Source of the DNA: Sinohyriopsis cumingii
Lineage: Eukaryota; Mollusca; Bivalvia; Unionida; Unionidae
Reading direction: 5' to 3'
Assembly (NCBI GenBank): GCA_028554795.2
Contig: CM068838.1
Location: 92,648,974-92,712,973, forward strand
Length of the DNA: 64,000 nt
The notes beneath the pieces were generated by a model, which did not search any database, had not been told where the DNA came from, and saw only the letters and a list, made by a program, of their open reading frames with translations. Position numbers and translations under genes: made by a program. Shown here in pieces: positions 12,558-20,943 of this stretch; position 1 is the stretch's first letter, and every line of letters starts with the position of its first letter.

Positions 12558-12914
12558 TTAGTTTCTAAGAATGCGATGTCCTCTGAGGATAGACTTTCTG
12601 GCGATAGGTCTGCTTCTTCGGAAAGAGAAGAAGAACTCTTTGGTGTCGATACGACAATCGACAAAGCCTCTGTCAGCTTCAGGTTGCTGCTGCTGCTCTT
12701 GTTGTTGTTGTTGCTGCTGTCTCTGAAGTCTGTACTTCTCTGTCCATTCTTCTTTTTCCCTGTTCATTTCTTCTCTGAAGAGCTCTTCTATCAGGTCTTC
12801 AGTGATTTTTCACATTCTCACATTCTCTATTTCTTCTGGCTTCGGTATCAGACTGTGTCTGACCCTATGCAAATTCACGTAGGCTTCGTTGAGTTTAGCT
12901 AGTTTGGAGCACAT
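12558..12914 (-). pseudogene. L3: polyglutamine accessory protein, one in-frame stop
   Basis: The counterpart in element 2 (62,004-62,366) is intact and nearly identical. The frame starts MCSKLAKLNEAY, has a charged helical middle, then a poly-Gln tract of about 12 residues and a conserved basic C-terminus with RRSRPIARKSILRGHRILRN. Codon 35 is TGA (12,810-12,812) where element 2 has a Leu codon, a one-base change. Function unknown. The stem-loop and promoter are retained. Confidence 0.8.
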
Positions 12915-12964
12915 CTTCTTAGGAGGATGAGTCGACAATGGATGGTTAGACTGGAAACAACCCG

Positions 12965-13005
12965 GTTCTTAAAGTCAAAGCGCGGACGTGAAGGAAACAT
13001 CCCCC
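12965..13005 (-). promoter_or_regulatory. L3 promoter with shared element
   Basis: The shared element is at 12,977-13,005 with one A missing from the A run. In place of a canonical TATA box it is followed by CTTTAAGAAC. Element 2 has the same CTTTAAGAACC at this spot. Confidence 0.6.
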
Positions 13006-13109
13006 ACACGGTTTTTGAGTCGCAGCGTTTAGTGAGTGTCATGAGAGGGATAGTAAGAAATGAAAGAGCATCGATCCAACATTCTTATAGCTAAACAAAA
13101 GACAAAGGC

Positions 13110-13297
13110 ATTTTTTTCAAAACACAACATTTTTTATTCAAAAATCACTTAACACTAAACAACAACTCTAACATTTTTAACAATAATCCAACAATATAAC
13201 ATCAAACAATTTTTTCAAAACACAACATTTTTTATTCAAAAATCACTTAACACTAAACAACAACAACTCTAACATTTTTTAACAACAATGCAACACT
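13110..13297 (-). repeat. Duplicated A/T-rich 3' UTR with two AATAAA signals
   Basis: Segments about 13,110-13,200 and 13,208-13,297 are direct repeats. Each holds AATAAA on the minus strand (13,133-13,138 and 13,231-13,236). They are probably the poly(A) region of the capsid array. Element 2 has one copy here, followed by the protease gene. The second copy in element 1 sits where protease and Cys-rich gene are missing. Confidence 0.8.
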
Positions 13298-13339
13298 AAA
13301 AGTTTCTCCACTAGGTAAAGAGGGATAACAGTCTTCCAT
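13298..13339 (-). pseudogene. Remnant (first 14 codons) of the Cys-rich gene
   Basis: The start codon at 13,337-13,339 and 13-14 codons match the 160-aa gene at 63,271-63,753 of element 2. Sequence then switches abruptly into the duplicated 3' UTR. The rest of the gene and the following protease are deleted. Confidence 0.85.
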
Positions 13340-13344
13340 GGTTT

Positions 13345-14658
13345 CTAGTAATCTAGGATGACTTCTCTCAAACTGTTGATTTCTATCGTATTATCGAATT
13401 CTGCATACAGGATGACGTTCACCGTTTCATCAGGGTCTCGGTCTTTAAACTGAATTTCCACACGAATCTGGCCGGATTTTATAGGGTGGAAATGTCCCTC
13501 GTCGCTGCCTTGGTCTGGAGTGAAATCGAAAGCCCACAAAGCGTAGCCTCCTGCATAATCCTCGTACGTAATACCGTGACTGGTATTGGTTCTTAACTGT
13601 CCGGTGGCTTCGTACAAGGACAAGTACGATCTCAAGTAATTCTTCTTTTTAAAGTCAGGTTCGAAAGGTCGGGTACACAAGGTCTTGCCATCGCGACTGA
13701 CTTCGATTTTGGACACGCCAAAGTGTTGAAAGTAGAAAGGATTTTTTTCGGCAGCTCCGTTGAAGGCTGTATTCTCGATGATACCAACGATCAAACGTTT
13801 GGGTAACTGTCCTTGGAACAGATGATCTTCGATCATGGATCGCTGTCCCTTGGGAATGGTGAAGGTTTTCACTTCCACGCGTCGTATGGGATACTTGGCG
13901 GTCGTTCTGCTCAACGTCTGACTGATGTCGTTTCCCACTTTAGGTAACACTTCCACACGGCGTACGTAGAGTCTGGCTTCTAGGATTTTGGTTTTGTAAC
14001 CGTCACTATCAGCCATCAAATGGAAAGCGGCACTGCTACGATTCAGTCTCAGGCGGACATCCACCCCGTTCAGCAAATACTTTTCTTGCAACCACATGTC
14101 CAAATGCAAACGATCCATCAGTTCTAAACTTGTGTCGGCTCCCGTGATTCTCTTTCTTCGTTCTACAAATCCATCATTGTTGTCTTTCTTTTCATCAGTT
14201 TCCAATATTTCAAACTTGGTAGGTTCGTCAGCTTCCCATACCACACAGGCATTGAGATGAGTGTTCTTGGCATCTATTCCGTACGTCAAGAGATTTTCCA
14301 GGTAGGCACGATAAGGGTAAGTATCCATGCTGCTACTGACCAGTTTGTTATTCAAATACAAGTCCACTCCACTGAACAAGGAATGCATGAAATTGTTGAC
14401 GGGAGCTACTGCTTCATCGTCTATAGCACCTCCATTCTTATCTAGAATTCTGACTTTCAGGTACAAGTAACTGCTATTCAGATCGATGTAATCTTCGGGC
14501 TGTCCTTTGATTTCAAACTCGATGGGAGCGGAATCGGTCAGTGAGGAGACGGGGTGAAATTCCCCCCACTGGGATTCTTGCATCGTCATCATCGTGGAGG
14601 GCATGGCAAACAGATCCAGTTCCGTCTTGGAACAAGCGCAAGATTCTCGGTGCATCAT
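13345..14658 (-). CDS. Major capsid protein (double jelly-roll, hexon-like)
   Basis: This is the major capsid protein of Polintons/adintoviruses, the family often labelled F54H12.2-like in animal genomes. It would form the pseudo-hexameric capsomers. Seen in the 437-aa frame: an N-terminal segment with SAPIEFEIKGQPEDYIDL, a central NNFMHSLFSGVDLYLN stretch and the family C-terminus with GHFHPIKSGQIRVEIQF and YAEFDNTIEI. The start is ATG ATG at 14,653-14,658. It lies 16 nt after the core gene and 5 nt before the Cys-rich gene start. The frame is intact. Compared with element 2, a seven-residue patch after VEIQF differs although both flanks match. Confidence 0.92.
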   Translation of the reverse strand: MMHRESCACSKTELDLFAMPSTMMTMQESQWGEFHPVSSLTDSAPIEFEIKGQPEDYIDLNSSYLYLKVRILDKNGGAIDDEAVAPVNNFMHSLFSGVDLYLNNKLVSSSMDTYPYRAYLENLLTYGIDAKNTHLNACVVWEADEPTKFEILETDEKKDNNDGFVERRKRITGADTSLELMDRLHLDMWLQEKYLLNGVDVRLRLNRSSAAFHLMADSDGYKTKILEARLYVRRVEVLPKVGNDISQTLSRTTAKYPIRRVEVKTFTIPKGQRSMIEDHLFQGQLPKRLIVGIIENTAFNGAAEKNPFYFQHFGVSKIEVSRDGKTLCTRPFEPDFKKKNYLRSYLSLYEATGQLRTNTSHGITYEDYAGGYALWAFDFTPDQGSDEGHFHPIKSGQIRVEIQFKDRDPDETVNVILYAEFDNTIEINSLREVILDY

Positions 14659-14674
14659 TTTTTTGTCTCTTTTC

Positions 14675-15091
14675 TCAATAATCGAAAACGTCTAAGTCTC
14701 GAACGGTTCTTCTTTTCTTGGCCTTTCTCGCTTGAAGTCTGGTGAAAGGGTGTTTTCTTCGTCGTCTCTTTCTGCCTTGTCCTTGCTGAATGCCTGACTC
14801 GGTAGCGTGCAGGGCATTTATAGGTGTTTCTCGTTGGCCTAAAATGTCTTTGCCCGTTTGCAGCAAGACATTTTTGCCTGCCCTCATGAAGGCTTCTTTA
14901 GGGTTTTGTTTGTCGATGATGACATTTTGGAGAAATTCTTTGCCTTGCGTCAGTGCCGCATCTTTCAAGGCGTGCAATCCGCGTGTCACCATCGGTTTCA
15001 ACACCGGGGCCACCGAACGAAAGGCCGATTTTAACATATCTCCTAAGCCGTGTCCTCGCTGTCGAGCAACCCCTCGGTACACTGGATACAT
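14675..15091 (-). CDS. Basic core / pVI-like minor virion protein, 138 aa
   Basis: This is a Polinton protein usually encoded beside the capsid gene. It has an N-terminal Gly-rich stretch (RGHGLGDMLKSAF) leading into an amphipathic helix and a Lys/Arg-rich C-terminus (GRKRRRRKH and ARKAKKRR) that can serve as nuclear localisation or DNA-binding sequence. Adenovirus-type cement or core roles are inferred by position and composition only. The start ATG is 3 nt after the penton stop codon. The frame is intact. Confidence 0.7.
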   Translation of the reverse strand: MYPVYRGVARQRGHGLGDMLKSAFRSVAPVLKPMVTRGLHALKDAALTQGKEFLQNVIIDKQNPKEAFMRAGKNVLLQTGKDILGQRETPINALHATESGIQQGQGRKRRRRKHPFTRLQARKAKKRRTVRDLDVFDY

Positions 15092-15094
15092 GAC

Positions 15095-16018
15095 TTAAGA
15101 GTCGTGAGAGAACCGTTTTCGAAAATGGAGTTTCACCGTGACTTTTCCTTTGGTGAATGGAATATTTTGTCCCAGATCTCCTTTTATAGCAATGTTGACC
15201 GTGTCCAAATACGACTTACTGACAGGCAAATAGTGAGGATGGACAAATTCGCGGTGGATGTGGTAAGTGTTTCCACCTTCCTCGTCAGTGTTCGTGGCAG
15301 AATCCACTTTGAAAGGAATGACACGCAGTAACGGTACGGAGGTGTGTCCCACCACGTTGTACTCCACCACATCGGAATACACGAACATCAAATTCAGTCC
15401 TTGGTTCAGTTCTACCGGGGCACGAAATAACTTGCTAAAAGACTCGTTGTCGTAAACGATGGGTAATTCGTTTTTCTTGATCATGGTCTTTCTCATGTCC
15501 GTGTCTCCGCCCAACATGTCATACAATTCAGGACAAAATAAAATGGACAGGATTTTACTCCGTTCAAATTTCATCAAGAAGCGACGAGCTGCTTTGTGGT
15601 ACTCCATGGTGACATTTTTGTTGACATGCTCCAAAGCTTTCAGAAACACGACATTAAACCTGGAGGTTATGGTGCTGATCAAATGTTGACCACTAAAATA
15701 ATAGCCTGGGGGAATGAACAAGTGATAGGTGGTGTACTTTTGTGTACGGGTTTTCTTGTCATATTTGACATTGCTATCCATCCACTGTTGCATTTGCTCG
15801 TCATGAACTTCCACATCAAAAAAATTTTGATTGGGAAGGACATTGAGGACTTGGGTCGGGTGAATCATTTCTACTAAAGCCACTTCCCAATGGGCTTCGT
15901 GATCTAACTGGATGGCCTGAGGTAATTTGGCCGTGTAACAGCACAACGTGTTCTTGGGAAACACCTCCATGGAACTGTCACTGGGTAAAGTTAAGTAAAA
16001 TTGGTTTTGGTGACTCAT
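15095..16018 (-). CDS. Penton-like minor capsid protein (single jelly-roll)
   Basis: This is the predicted vertex protein of Polinton/adintovirus capsids. The 307-aa frame opens with FYLTLPSDSSMEVFPKNTL and has the family pattern of a beta-rich N-terminus (WEVALVEMIHP) followed by an insertion domain. The ATG (16,016-16,018) overlaps the TGA of the upstream membrane-protein gene as ATGA. It lies directly upstream of the core and capsid genes, the usual Polinton order. The frame is intact. Confidence 0.88.
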   Translation of the reverse strand: MSHQNQFYLTLPSDSSMEVFPKNTLCCYTAKLPQAIQLDHEAHWEVALVEMIHPTQVLNVLPNQNFFDVEVHDEQMQQWMDSNVKYDKKTRTQKYTTYHLFIPPGYYFSGQHLISTITSRFNVVFLKALEHVNKNVTMEYHKAARRFLMKFERSKILSILFCPELYDMLGGDTDMRKTMIKKNELPIVYDNESFSKLFRAPVELNQGLNLMFVYSDVVEYNVVGHTSVPLLRVIPFKVDSATNTDEEGGNTYHIHREFVHPHYLPVSKSYLDTVNIAIKGDLGQNIPFTKGKVTVKLHFRKRFSHDS

Positions 16019-16431
16019 AATTCCAGAGTTCTGTGGCTGTCCGAGGGGTTACTGGACGTCAGAGGCGTGTCTCCGTCTAAAATGGGGTTCTGGTTGTGAT
16101 TGGAGCGGTGACTGGCACTGGCACTGGACACAAGGTTCCCGGGGTTCCCGTTCGAGGTGAATTTCAGGAAGGGATTAGGAAGCAGGTAACCGATGCAACT
16201 GCTCAATAAAATGGTCCACAATTGTTTGTCTCCTTGTTGCAAACTCAAATTGGCGATGGCTGCCCCGATGACACAATACACCACGAAGATTTGGCAGAAA
16301 TAGACGATTTGCGTTTTAGGCACACGTTCTCCACACCACACCCACAAGGGTTGTTTTTGTAAATCTTGCACAGAAGAACTAGGTGAAGGAGGAGTGGTCG
16401 ACGTAGCTGCGTCTGCTGTGTGAAAGGGCAT
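16015..16431 (-). CDS. Small conserved membrane protein, 138 aa
   Basis: Two hydrophobic segments (about residues 40-60 and 68-86 from the ATG at 16,429-16,431) are joined by a short loop. The second contains LLSSCIGYLLPNP, a motif I associate with a small Polinton protein encoded near the capsid genes. The N-terminus is Ser/Thr/Pro-rich and the C-terminus Ser/Asn-rich. The gene starts 5 nt after the integrase stop and overlaps the penton start. An in-frame GTG nine bases further upstream is less likely as start. A virion membrane or entry role is inference. Confidence 0.7.
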   Translation of the reverse strand: MPFHTADAATSTTPPSPSSSVQDLQKQPLWVWCGERVPKTQIVYFCQIFVVYCVIGAAIANLSLQQGDKQLWTILLSSCIGYLLPNPFLKFTSNGNPGNLVSSASASHRSNHNQNPILDGDTPLTSSNPSDSHRTLEL

Positions 16432-16436
16432 GATGG

Positions 16437-17546
16437 TCACTTCTTTTTATAGTCGATGACTTGCGAAGCGTCGATCCAAGAATCAAAACTGGGTGGATAT
16501 CCTTTCCAACGTACTTTGACTTCTTTGACACGTCGTTTGCCCACTTTACGGGTTCTGCGTTCGAGAATGCTTTCGATGTCGTACACGTCGTCCTCTTTTT
16601 TGGTGACACGTTGTAACTCGGGCAAATAAAACGTTCCTTTGAGCACTTCTCCGTTCATGTCTTCCAATTTATAGACGGCAGGATGACGGCCATGCACTCG
16701 TCCAGTGACGCGAAACAGTTCGGTGGTCCAGTTAGGTAAGTAACCTTTGTCGAAAGTGCGTTTGGTTTTGCCAATGCGCACCCAATCTCCTACGGCCAAC
16801 TCTCCACTTTTCTTGGGGACAGCCCTCGTCGGGGACGTACCAAACAGGCGCTCAAACACCAACACTTCGTTGTCGGGAGTCACGTCTTGCGGGGCACGTC
16901 CGATGCTTCGATGGTAAGATTGGTTGTACGCTTGCACCAGGTGCGGTAAGATGTCGATGTACTTCAGAGTGTGGTGATGCGTAAAATATTTCCACATGCG
17001 TTCTTTCAAAGTGCGTTGAAAACGTTCCACGATGCTGGCTTTGGTTTCGGGATTCTCGGTGGTAAAAAAATGAATGTCACGTTTCTTTAATTCTTTTTGG
17101 AAAGCTTGGTTCAGAAATTCGGTACCTTTGTCCGTTTGCCATCGAAGAGGGTGACGACCGCTTTATTTCAACACCCGTTGCAGGGCTCGCACTAACTCGC
17201 TGCTCGATTTGGAAGTCAAGGGCTCGACCCAGGCAAATTTGGAAAAGACGTCGATGACACAAAACAAATATTTGTAGCCACGATTGTAGCTGGCCAAATG
17301 AGAGACATCGGCTAAATCGGCTTGCCATTGATGATCGATGCCTTCCACTCGGGTGCGACTTCTGGCAAACTTGCGTCGAATGGGTTTGTGTAAAGTGTAG
17401 GTAGCTTGTTCTTGTAACCATCGTTGCACTTGAGGTAAACGGAGACTTTTCAGTCGCGTTTTGGCGGCACGATACAATTTTTGAACTCCTGCGTAACCTG
17501 CAGGATGGGAGGGATCGTAGTAAATGCTGGCTAAGACTTTTTCCAT
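16437..17546 (-). pseudogene. DD35E integrase with chromodomain, one in-frame stop
   Basis: This is a retroviral-type integrase as found in Polintons; it would insert the element with a 6-bp duplication. Codons 70-175 form the catalytic core. The first Asp (codon 77, WQADLADV), second Asp (139, TDKGTEF) and Glu (174, ASIVERF) give the canonical 35-residue spacing. The C-terminus is a chromodomain with VRWKGYPPSFDSWI. A single TAA at 17,163-17,165 (codon 128) separates the first and second catalytic residues, and the reading frame is unchanged after it. The start ATG is at 17,544-17,546, 21 nt after the previous gene. As it stands the protein would lack its active site. Confidence 0.93.
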
Positions 17547-17567
17547 TTTTTTGTGTTGGTTGGTGTG

Positions 17568-18206
17568 TTAATAAGACACCCACTCTTGGAGGATGCTACT
17601 CTTTTTCTCTTGGGGTATTTTCTTGGATTGCAATGCTTTGCGTGTGCGGCCAGCAATAGGTGTCGAAGAGGAGAAGGACGTCTGAGCGGGGGATATCGGT
17701 TCTCGTTTCACTTCTGTCTTCACTTCTGTCTTCACTTTCTTTTTCTCTTGTGAGGAAGAAGGGGTGGCCATCATCTTTTTAATCCATCTAATTCTGGAGG
17801 TAGGTGGTGTTGTTAACTTGCGTACTTTTTCTGGTGGAGTTTGAAACCCTTCCTCTTCTTCTCCTTTTTCTGTCTTGGTCACGGGTACTGGTGGTAGTGG
17901 TACTGGTACTGGTGATGGTGCTGGACTTTTCATCAAGGTCTTAAAATCTTTCAGAGTGGGTAGAGCTGTTTCGTCTAAAGCTTTCTGGTGAAAGAGTTGC
18001 AGTTGTTGCAAGAGTTGACCGTACTTTTGCGATTTTTCTGTTTCGGACAAATCTTGGCGATCCATCAAGGACTGCAATTCGTGTTGTAACTGGGACATCT
18101 CGCTCAAATGGGGATTGGGAGGTAAATGCGGGGTGCGTTGGTCTTGCCACCGATGGTATTCCATCCATCGTTTGTAAGGCACTAAAGCTAGTTTTCGTCC
18201 TTCCAT
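17568..18206 (-). CDS. Conserved Polinton protein starting with a VPYKRW motif, 212 aa
   Basis: The N-terminus (ALVPYKRWMEY) resembles an opening motif I have seen in uncharacterised Polinton/adintovirus proteins. Residues 35-95 are predicted coiled coil. Residues 100-135 are Pro-rich. The C-terminal third is Lys/Ser-rich and disordered with likely nuclear localisation signals. A virion or DNA-associated role is possible but unproven. A TATA-like GATAAAAAGG at 18,250-18,259 precedes it. It heads the array that continues through integrase to capsid without further TATA boxes. Confidence 0.6.
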   Translation of the reverse strand: MEGRKLALVPYKRWMEYHRWQDQRTPHLPPNPHLSEMSQLQHELQSLMDRQDLSETEKSQKYGQLLQQLQLFHQKALDETALPTLKDFKTLMKSPAPSPVPVPLPPVPVTKTEKGEEEEGFQTPPEKVRKLTTPPTSRIRWIKKMMATPSSSQEKKKVKTEVKTEVKREPISPAQTSFSSSTPIAGRTRKALQSKKIPQEKKSSILQEWVSY

Positions 18207-18249
18207 GGGGTTGTCAGGGGTCGATTCTGAGATCTTGGAACTTCCGAGG

Positions 18250-18259
18250 CCTTTTTATC
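18250..18259 (-). promoter_or_regulatory. TATA-like box for the 18,206 to capsid array
   Basis: GATAAAAAGG on the minus strand, overlapping the stop codon of the previous gene and about 44 nt upstream of the ATG at 18,206. Confidence 0.45.
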
Positions 18260-18641
18260 TTGCTCCCACCAGTCCTCCCAACATGGTTCCCAAGACTCCT
18301 TTCAGTATCGGGCCTAACAAGAGAGGTAAAATACCTCCACGTTGCACTAACATCTTCTTTTTTTGACGAATGGGAATTTTCTTTTGAACCATTTGGCGAA
18401 GAACGTGACGATGTTTGCCTAAGCATTTTTTGTGGTGTTTGGACAAAGGGATCGTGCCTTTCAAAACGTTCAAACAACATTCGCACAAGGTATCGATGAC
18501 CTCTTTGGAGGCTGTTTGAATGAGTTTTTTTCGTAGGGGTGGAGAAGCTTTGGACAGGACAGATAACATGTCCCCATGTTTGGCTAAACGTGGTGGCAGT
18601 CCTTTCCTTTTCTTTCCTTGGGGTTTTCTGGAGGGTGACAT
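18255..18641 (-). CDS. Small basic protein with hydrophobic glycine-rich tail, 128 aa
   Basis: Residues 1-95 are Lys/Arg-rich and contain a Cys pair (CECC). The C-terminus is hydrophobic and Gly-rich (GGILPLLLGPILKGVLG and GGLVGAR). Short basic proteins with such tails recur in Polintons and recall adenovirus pX/mu composition, where the mature peptide condenses DNA; homology is not shown here. The ATG at 18,639-18,641 is preferred over an upstream GTG. A clear TATA box lies about 55 nt upstream. The frame is intact. Confidence 0.65.
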   Translation of the reverse strand: MSPSRKPQGKKRKGLPPRLAKHGDMLSVLSKASPPLRKKLIQTASKEVIDTLCECCLNVLKGTIPLSKHHKKCLGKHRHVLRQMVQKKIPIRQKKKMLVQRGGILPLLLGPILKGVLGTMLGGLVGAR

Positions 18642-18695
18642 CTTTGAGTCTTCAGGAGCACCAAAAAACACTGATACCCGACTTGGTCACAGGCC

Positions 18696-18704
18696 TTTTT
18701 TATA
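18696..18704 (-). promoter_or_regulatory. TATA box of the 18,641 gene
   Basis: AGTATAAAAAAGG on the minus strand, overlapping the end of the preceding gene. Confidence 0.65.
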
Positions 18705-19615
18705 CTGGAACGCGTCGCCACTGATTGTCTTTACGTCGTATTAGTTTGAGGACAGGCATGACACGTCGTGCAGGGGTACGTAACGGACTAAATCGAGCCA
18801 GTTCTTGCTTGGACAAATCCAGTAAACTTTGTAACATGCCCGATCTTTCTTGAACTTTGATTTTGGGAGAAGGTACTTTGTGAGCAGCCGCCACTGCCAC
18901 TAAATTGGAAGGTCCTGCCACTGGGGAAGTTCTTTTGGGGGTCATCAACGGAGAAGTTCTTGGTGTGATCAACGTCTCCAAGTACTCTTCAGTTCTGGGT
19001 GTCATTAACGGAGAAGTGGACAAACGTGAAGCTGCCGGAGACGCAGTCACCGCCGTGGCAGATCGTGGTTTGCGAGTGTAAGGTTGCGTCTTGGCCGAAG
19101 TGCCTCTCTTGCGACTAGTTTTCTGTGGACTTTTCTTTTTCTGGGGGCTTCTTTTCTTTTTCCGGGGTGGTGGTGTCTGATCAGAGGAGGGTCCTGCCAC
19201 TGGAGAAGTTCTCCTTGGGGACCTGGTCTTTTTGTTCTTGGGGCTTCGTTGGACTTTTGTCTTGGGTATAACTTTGGGGGCATTACTATCCCATCTTAAG
19301 AGTGAGCGAATGATGACCCCTCCTAGAGTACCGCTCCCTCCAGGTTTCAAAATGATTTGTTTTTTGGTTTGAGTGTCGATGCGGGGATCGGCCAGTTGGA
19401 CCAAAGCGACTTTGTTTCGATCAAAAAAGTTTGGTTTGATGAGGAATCTGAATGATTCCTTGGAGTAATTGACGTGCCGTCACCGTGAACCATCGTAAGA
19501 CTTCTTTGAGACTAGCTTCTAAGACACGAACTCGTGTTTGTGGATTTTTTTCTCGGCTGATGCCATACAAGGCACGAATCAATTTGACGGGAAGATGCGA
19601 CTGAAGGGACGTCAT
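18700..19615 (-). pseudogene. Basic disordered protein split by a one-base frameshift
   Basis: Two frames overlap. The first (ATG at 19,613-19,615) gives 64 residues with helices LPVKLIRALYGI and VRVLEASLKEVLRWF. The second has no ATG near its beginning, yet is open from about 19,480 and reads plausibly (FLIKPNFFDRNKVALVQLAD, then GGSGTLGGVIIRSLLRW). After that comes a long Lys/Pro/Ser tail with repeated SPLMTP and TSPVAGPS. The simplest reading is one gene of about 300 codons broken near 19,470-19,485. The first part could be a histone-fold-like helix pair, but this is weak. A programmed shift cannot be excluded. Confidence 0.55.
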
Positions 19616-19651
19616 GTTCGCACTGTGTGAGACAGACTAAAAAGGGTCTGA

Positions 19652-19662
19652 GGTTTTTATAG
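19652..19662 (-). promoter_or_regulatory. TATA box of the 19,615 gene
   Basis: TCTATAAAAACC on the minus strand, overlapping the stop of the ATPase gene and about 40 nt before the ATG. Confidence 0.65.
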
Positions 19663-20412
19663 ATTTTTTGATGGGGAGTGAAATGAAGTCGAGGACGGAG
19701 ACGTGTACAGGACAGGCCCTCCGTCTTGGCACCAGTGGTGAAACAAGTGGGTACGAAATCGCAAATCCTCTGGAGTCGTAGGTTTCAAATCGACGAGTAA
19801 ATAGGCGTGTGGCGTTTGAGTGGCATCGTCGTACGCCTGAGTCAGCCAAGGCGTTCCTAACTGTTTGGCTAAGACTTGCACTTGCGATTTATCTCGAGGG
19901 CTTTTAAACAAGGCCACGTAATGCGCATTGAGACTGATGGTGCGATGGGCTTTACTTTGTTGAAACAAATTTTGGGTGATGTAAACGACACTGGCATTAC
20001 GGTGATGCCCTTTGCGCGTGAACCACAGTTTAATTTCTTCTTCGTCTTCTCCTAACATGTCGTCGAAAATGACCAAATGGGTTTGACGGGAGTCAGAGAC
20101 GATGCCGTCGTCTTCTTTAGGAATGCCTTCCACAAACACGATGGAATCGCCTTGACTTTCTCGCAAGAGGCTGTACGCCGATTGCCACTCTTTGTAACAC
20201 CACACGATCCGTTGAGGGGGCCGATCGATCAAATGATGTTTATGTTCGATCAAACGTTTGACGAATTCAGTTTTGCCAGAACCGCTAGGTCCAGCAATGA
20301 GCATGTTAAAGGGATGGCGAAGATACAAAGCCTCCCAACTGGCACGATCTAAATGTTCGTCGATGACTTTGACAGTAGAGGAAGAGGGAGCAGAGACAGT
20401 AGAGGTAGCCAT
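19657..20412 (-). CDS. Genome-packaging ATPase (A32 / FtsK-HerA family)
   Basis: This is the DNA-translocating ATPase predicted to package element DNA into capsids. The 251-aa frame has Walker A GPSGSGKT (41-48), Walker B HLVIFDD (112-118) and the downstream VVYITQNLF segment (about 143-151) typical of the A32-like family. The chosen ATG at 20,410-20,412 is in a CCATGG context, 50 nt after a TATA box (20,461-20,470). The frame is intact. Confidence 0.93.
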   Translation of the reverse strand: MATSTVSAPSSSTVKVIDEHLDRASWEALYLRHPFNMLIAGPSGSGKTEFVKRLIEHKHHLIDRPPQRIVWCYKEWQSAYSLLRESQGDSIVFVEGIPKEDDGIVSDSRQTHLVIFDDMLGEDEEEIKLWFTRKGHHRNASVVYITQNLFQQSKAHRTISLNAHYVALFKSPRDKSQVQVLAKQLGTPWLTQAYDDATQTPHAYLLVDLKPTTPEDLRFRTHLFHHWCQDGGPVLYTSPSSTSFHSPSKNL

Positions 20413-20460
20413 GGTGTGAGGAATGTCACTTGTGACACGAAAAAACAAACAAGACAAGAG

Positions 20461-20489
20461 TTTATATACTTTTTCAGAACACGTTTATT
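20461..20489 (-). promoter_or_regulatory. ATPase TATA box and upstream poly(A) signal
   Basis: AGTATATAAA (20,461-20,470) serves the ATPase. AATAAA (20,484-20,489) 14 nt earlier probably ends the transcript of the polymerase and/or the small gene downstream of it. Confidence 0.65.
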
Positions 20490-20639
20490 GAATGTTTTTT
20501 TCAAACATGAATACGAAAGACAAAAATACATAAAAGCCAAAGGCTTAAGTACAAGAATAAAAGGCACATGAACGTGGAATAAAAAACAAGTGTCTGTACA
20601 ACAACCACATGTTTTGGGTAAAGTTCTAACCAGTTCTAT

Positions 20640-20943
20640 AGTAGGGGGTAAGGTCACACAAGTGTCCTCCCGAAAGGGTCTTTCAGGCCTGTCCACGACA
20701 GTCCTGTCCTGGGTGACGGGTTCTTCTGGCACCGTCACTAACACAGGTTGAAAAGTAACTTTTTTCCTTGAATAACTCTCGTGCATACTGGGCCACCTCT
20801 TGTGTCCAAGCCTCAAAACCCTGGTCTCGGTGATGTCCAACATTTGACTCCTAACCAATCTGGTTTCTTCTTCGTCAACGACATGGTATGTTACTTCAAT
20901 GAACAATGAACTATTGGTCTTGGACGTTGTCCCTTTTTATATG
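20640..20943 (-). other. Promoter and short overlapping frames after the polymerase
   Basis: GCATATAAAAAGGG at 20,931-20,944 is a good TATA box inside the polymerase C-terminus. The first ATG below it (20,882-20,884) opens only 23 codons. The next frame continues with a helical GFEAWTQEVAQYARELF, and a third frame stays open to 20,349 with an ATG at 20,841-20,843. A small gene existed or exists here, but I cannot decide which frame is real or whether a one-base shift broke it. Confidence 0.35.

Noticed and set aside
12504-12902. Plus-strand Leu-rich frame over L3 (and 61,983-62,264)
   Set aside because: The poly-Leu is the complement of the CAG/CTG repeat of the poly-Gln gene on the minus strand.
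17077-17583. 168-codon minus-strand frame over the integrase
   Set aside because: It is the alternate frame of the integrase gene; the other frame holds the DD35E motifs.
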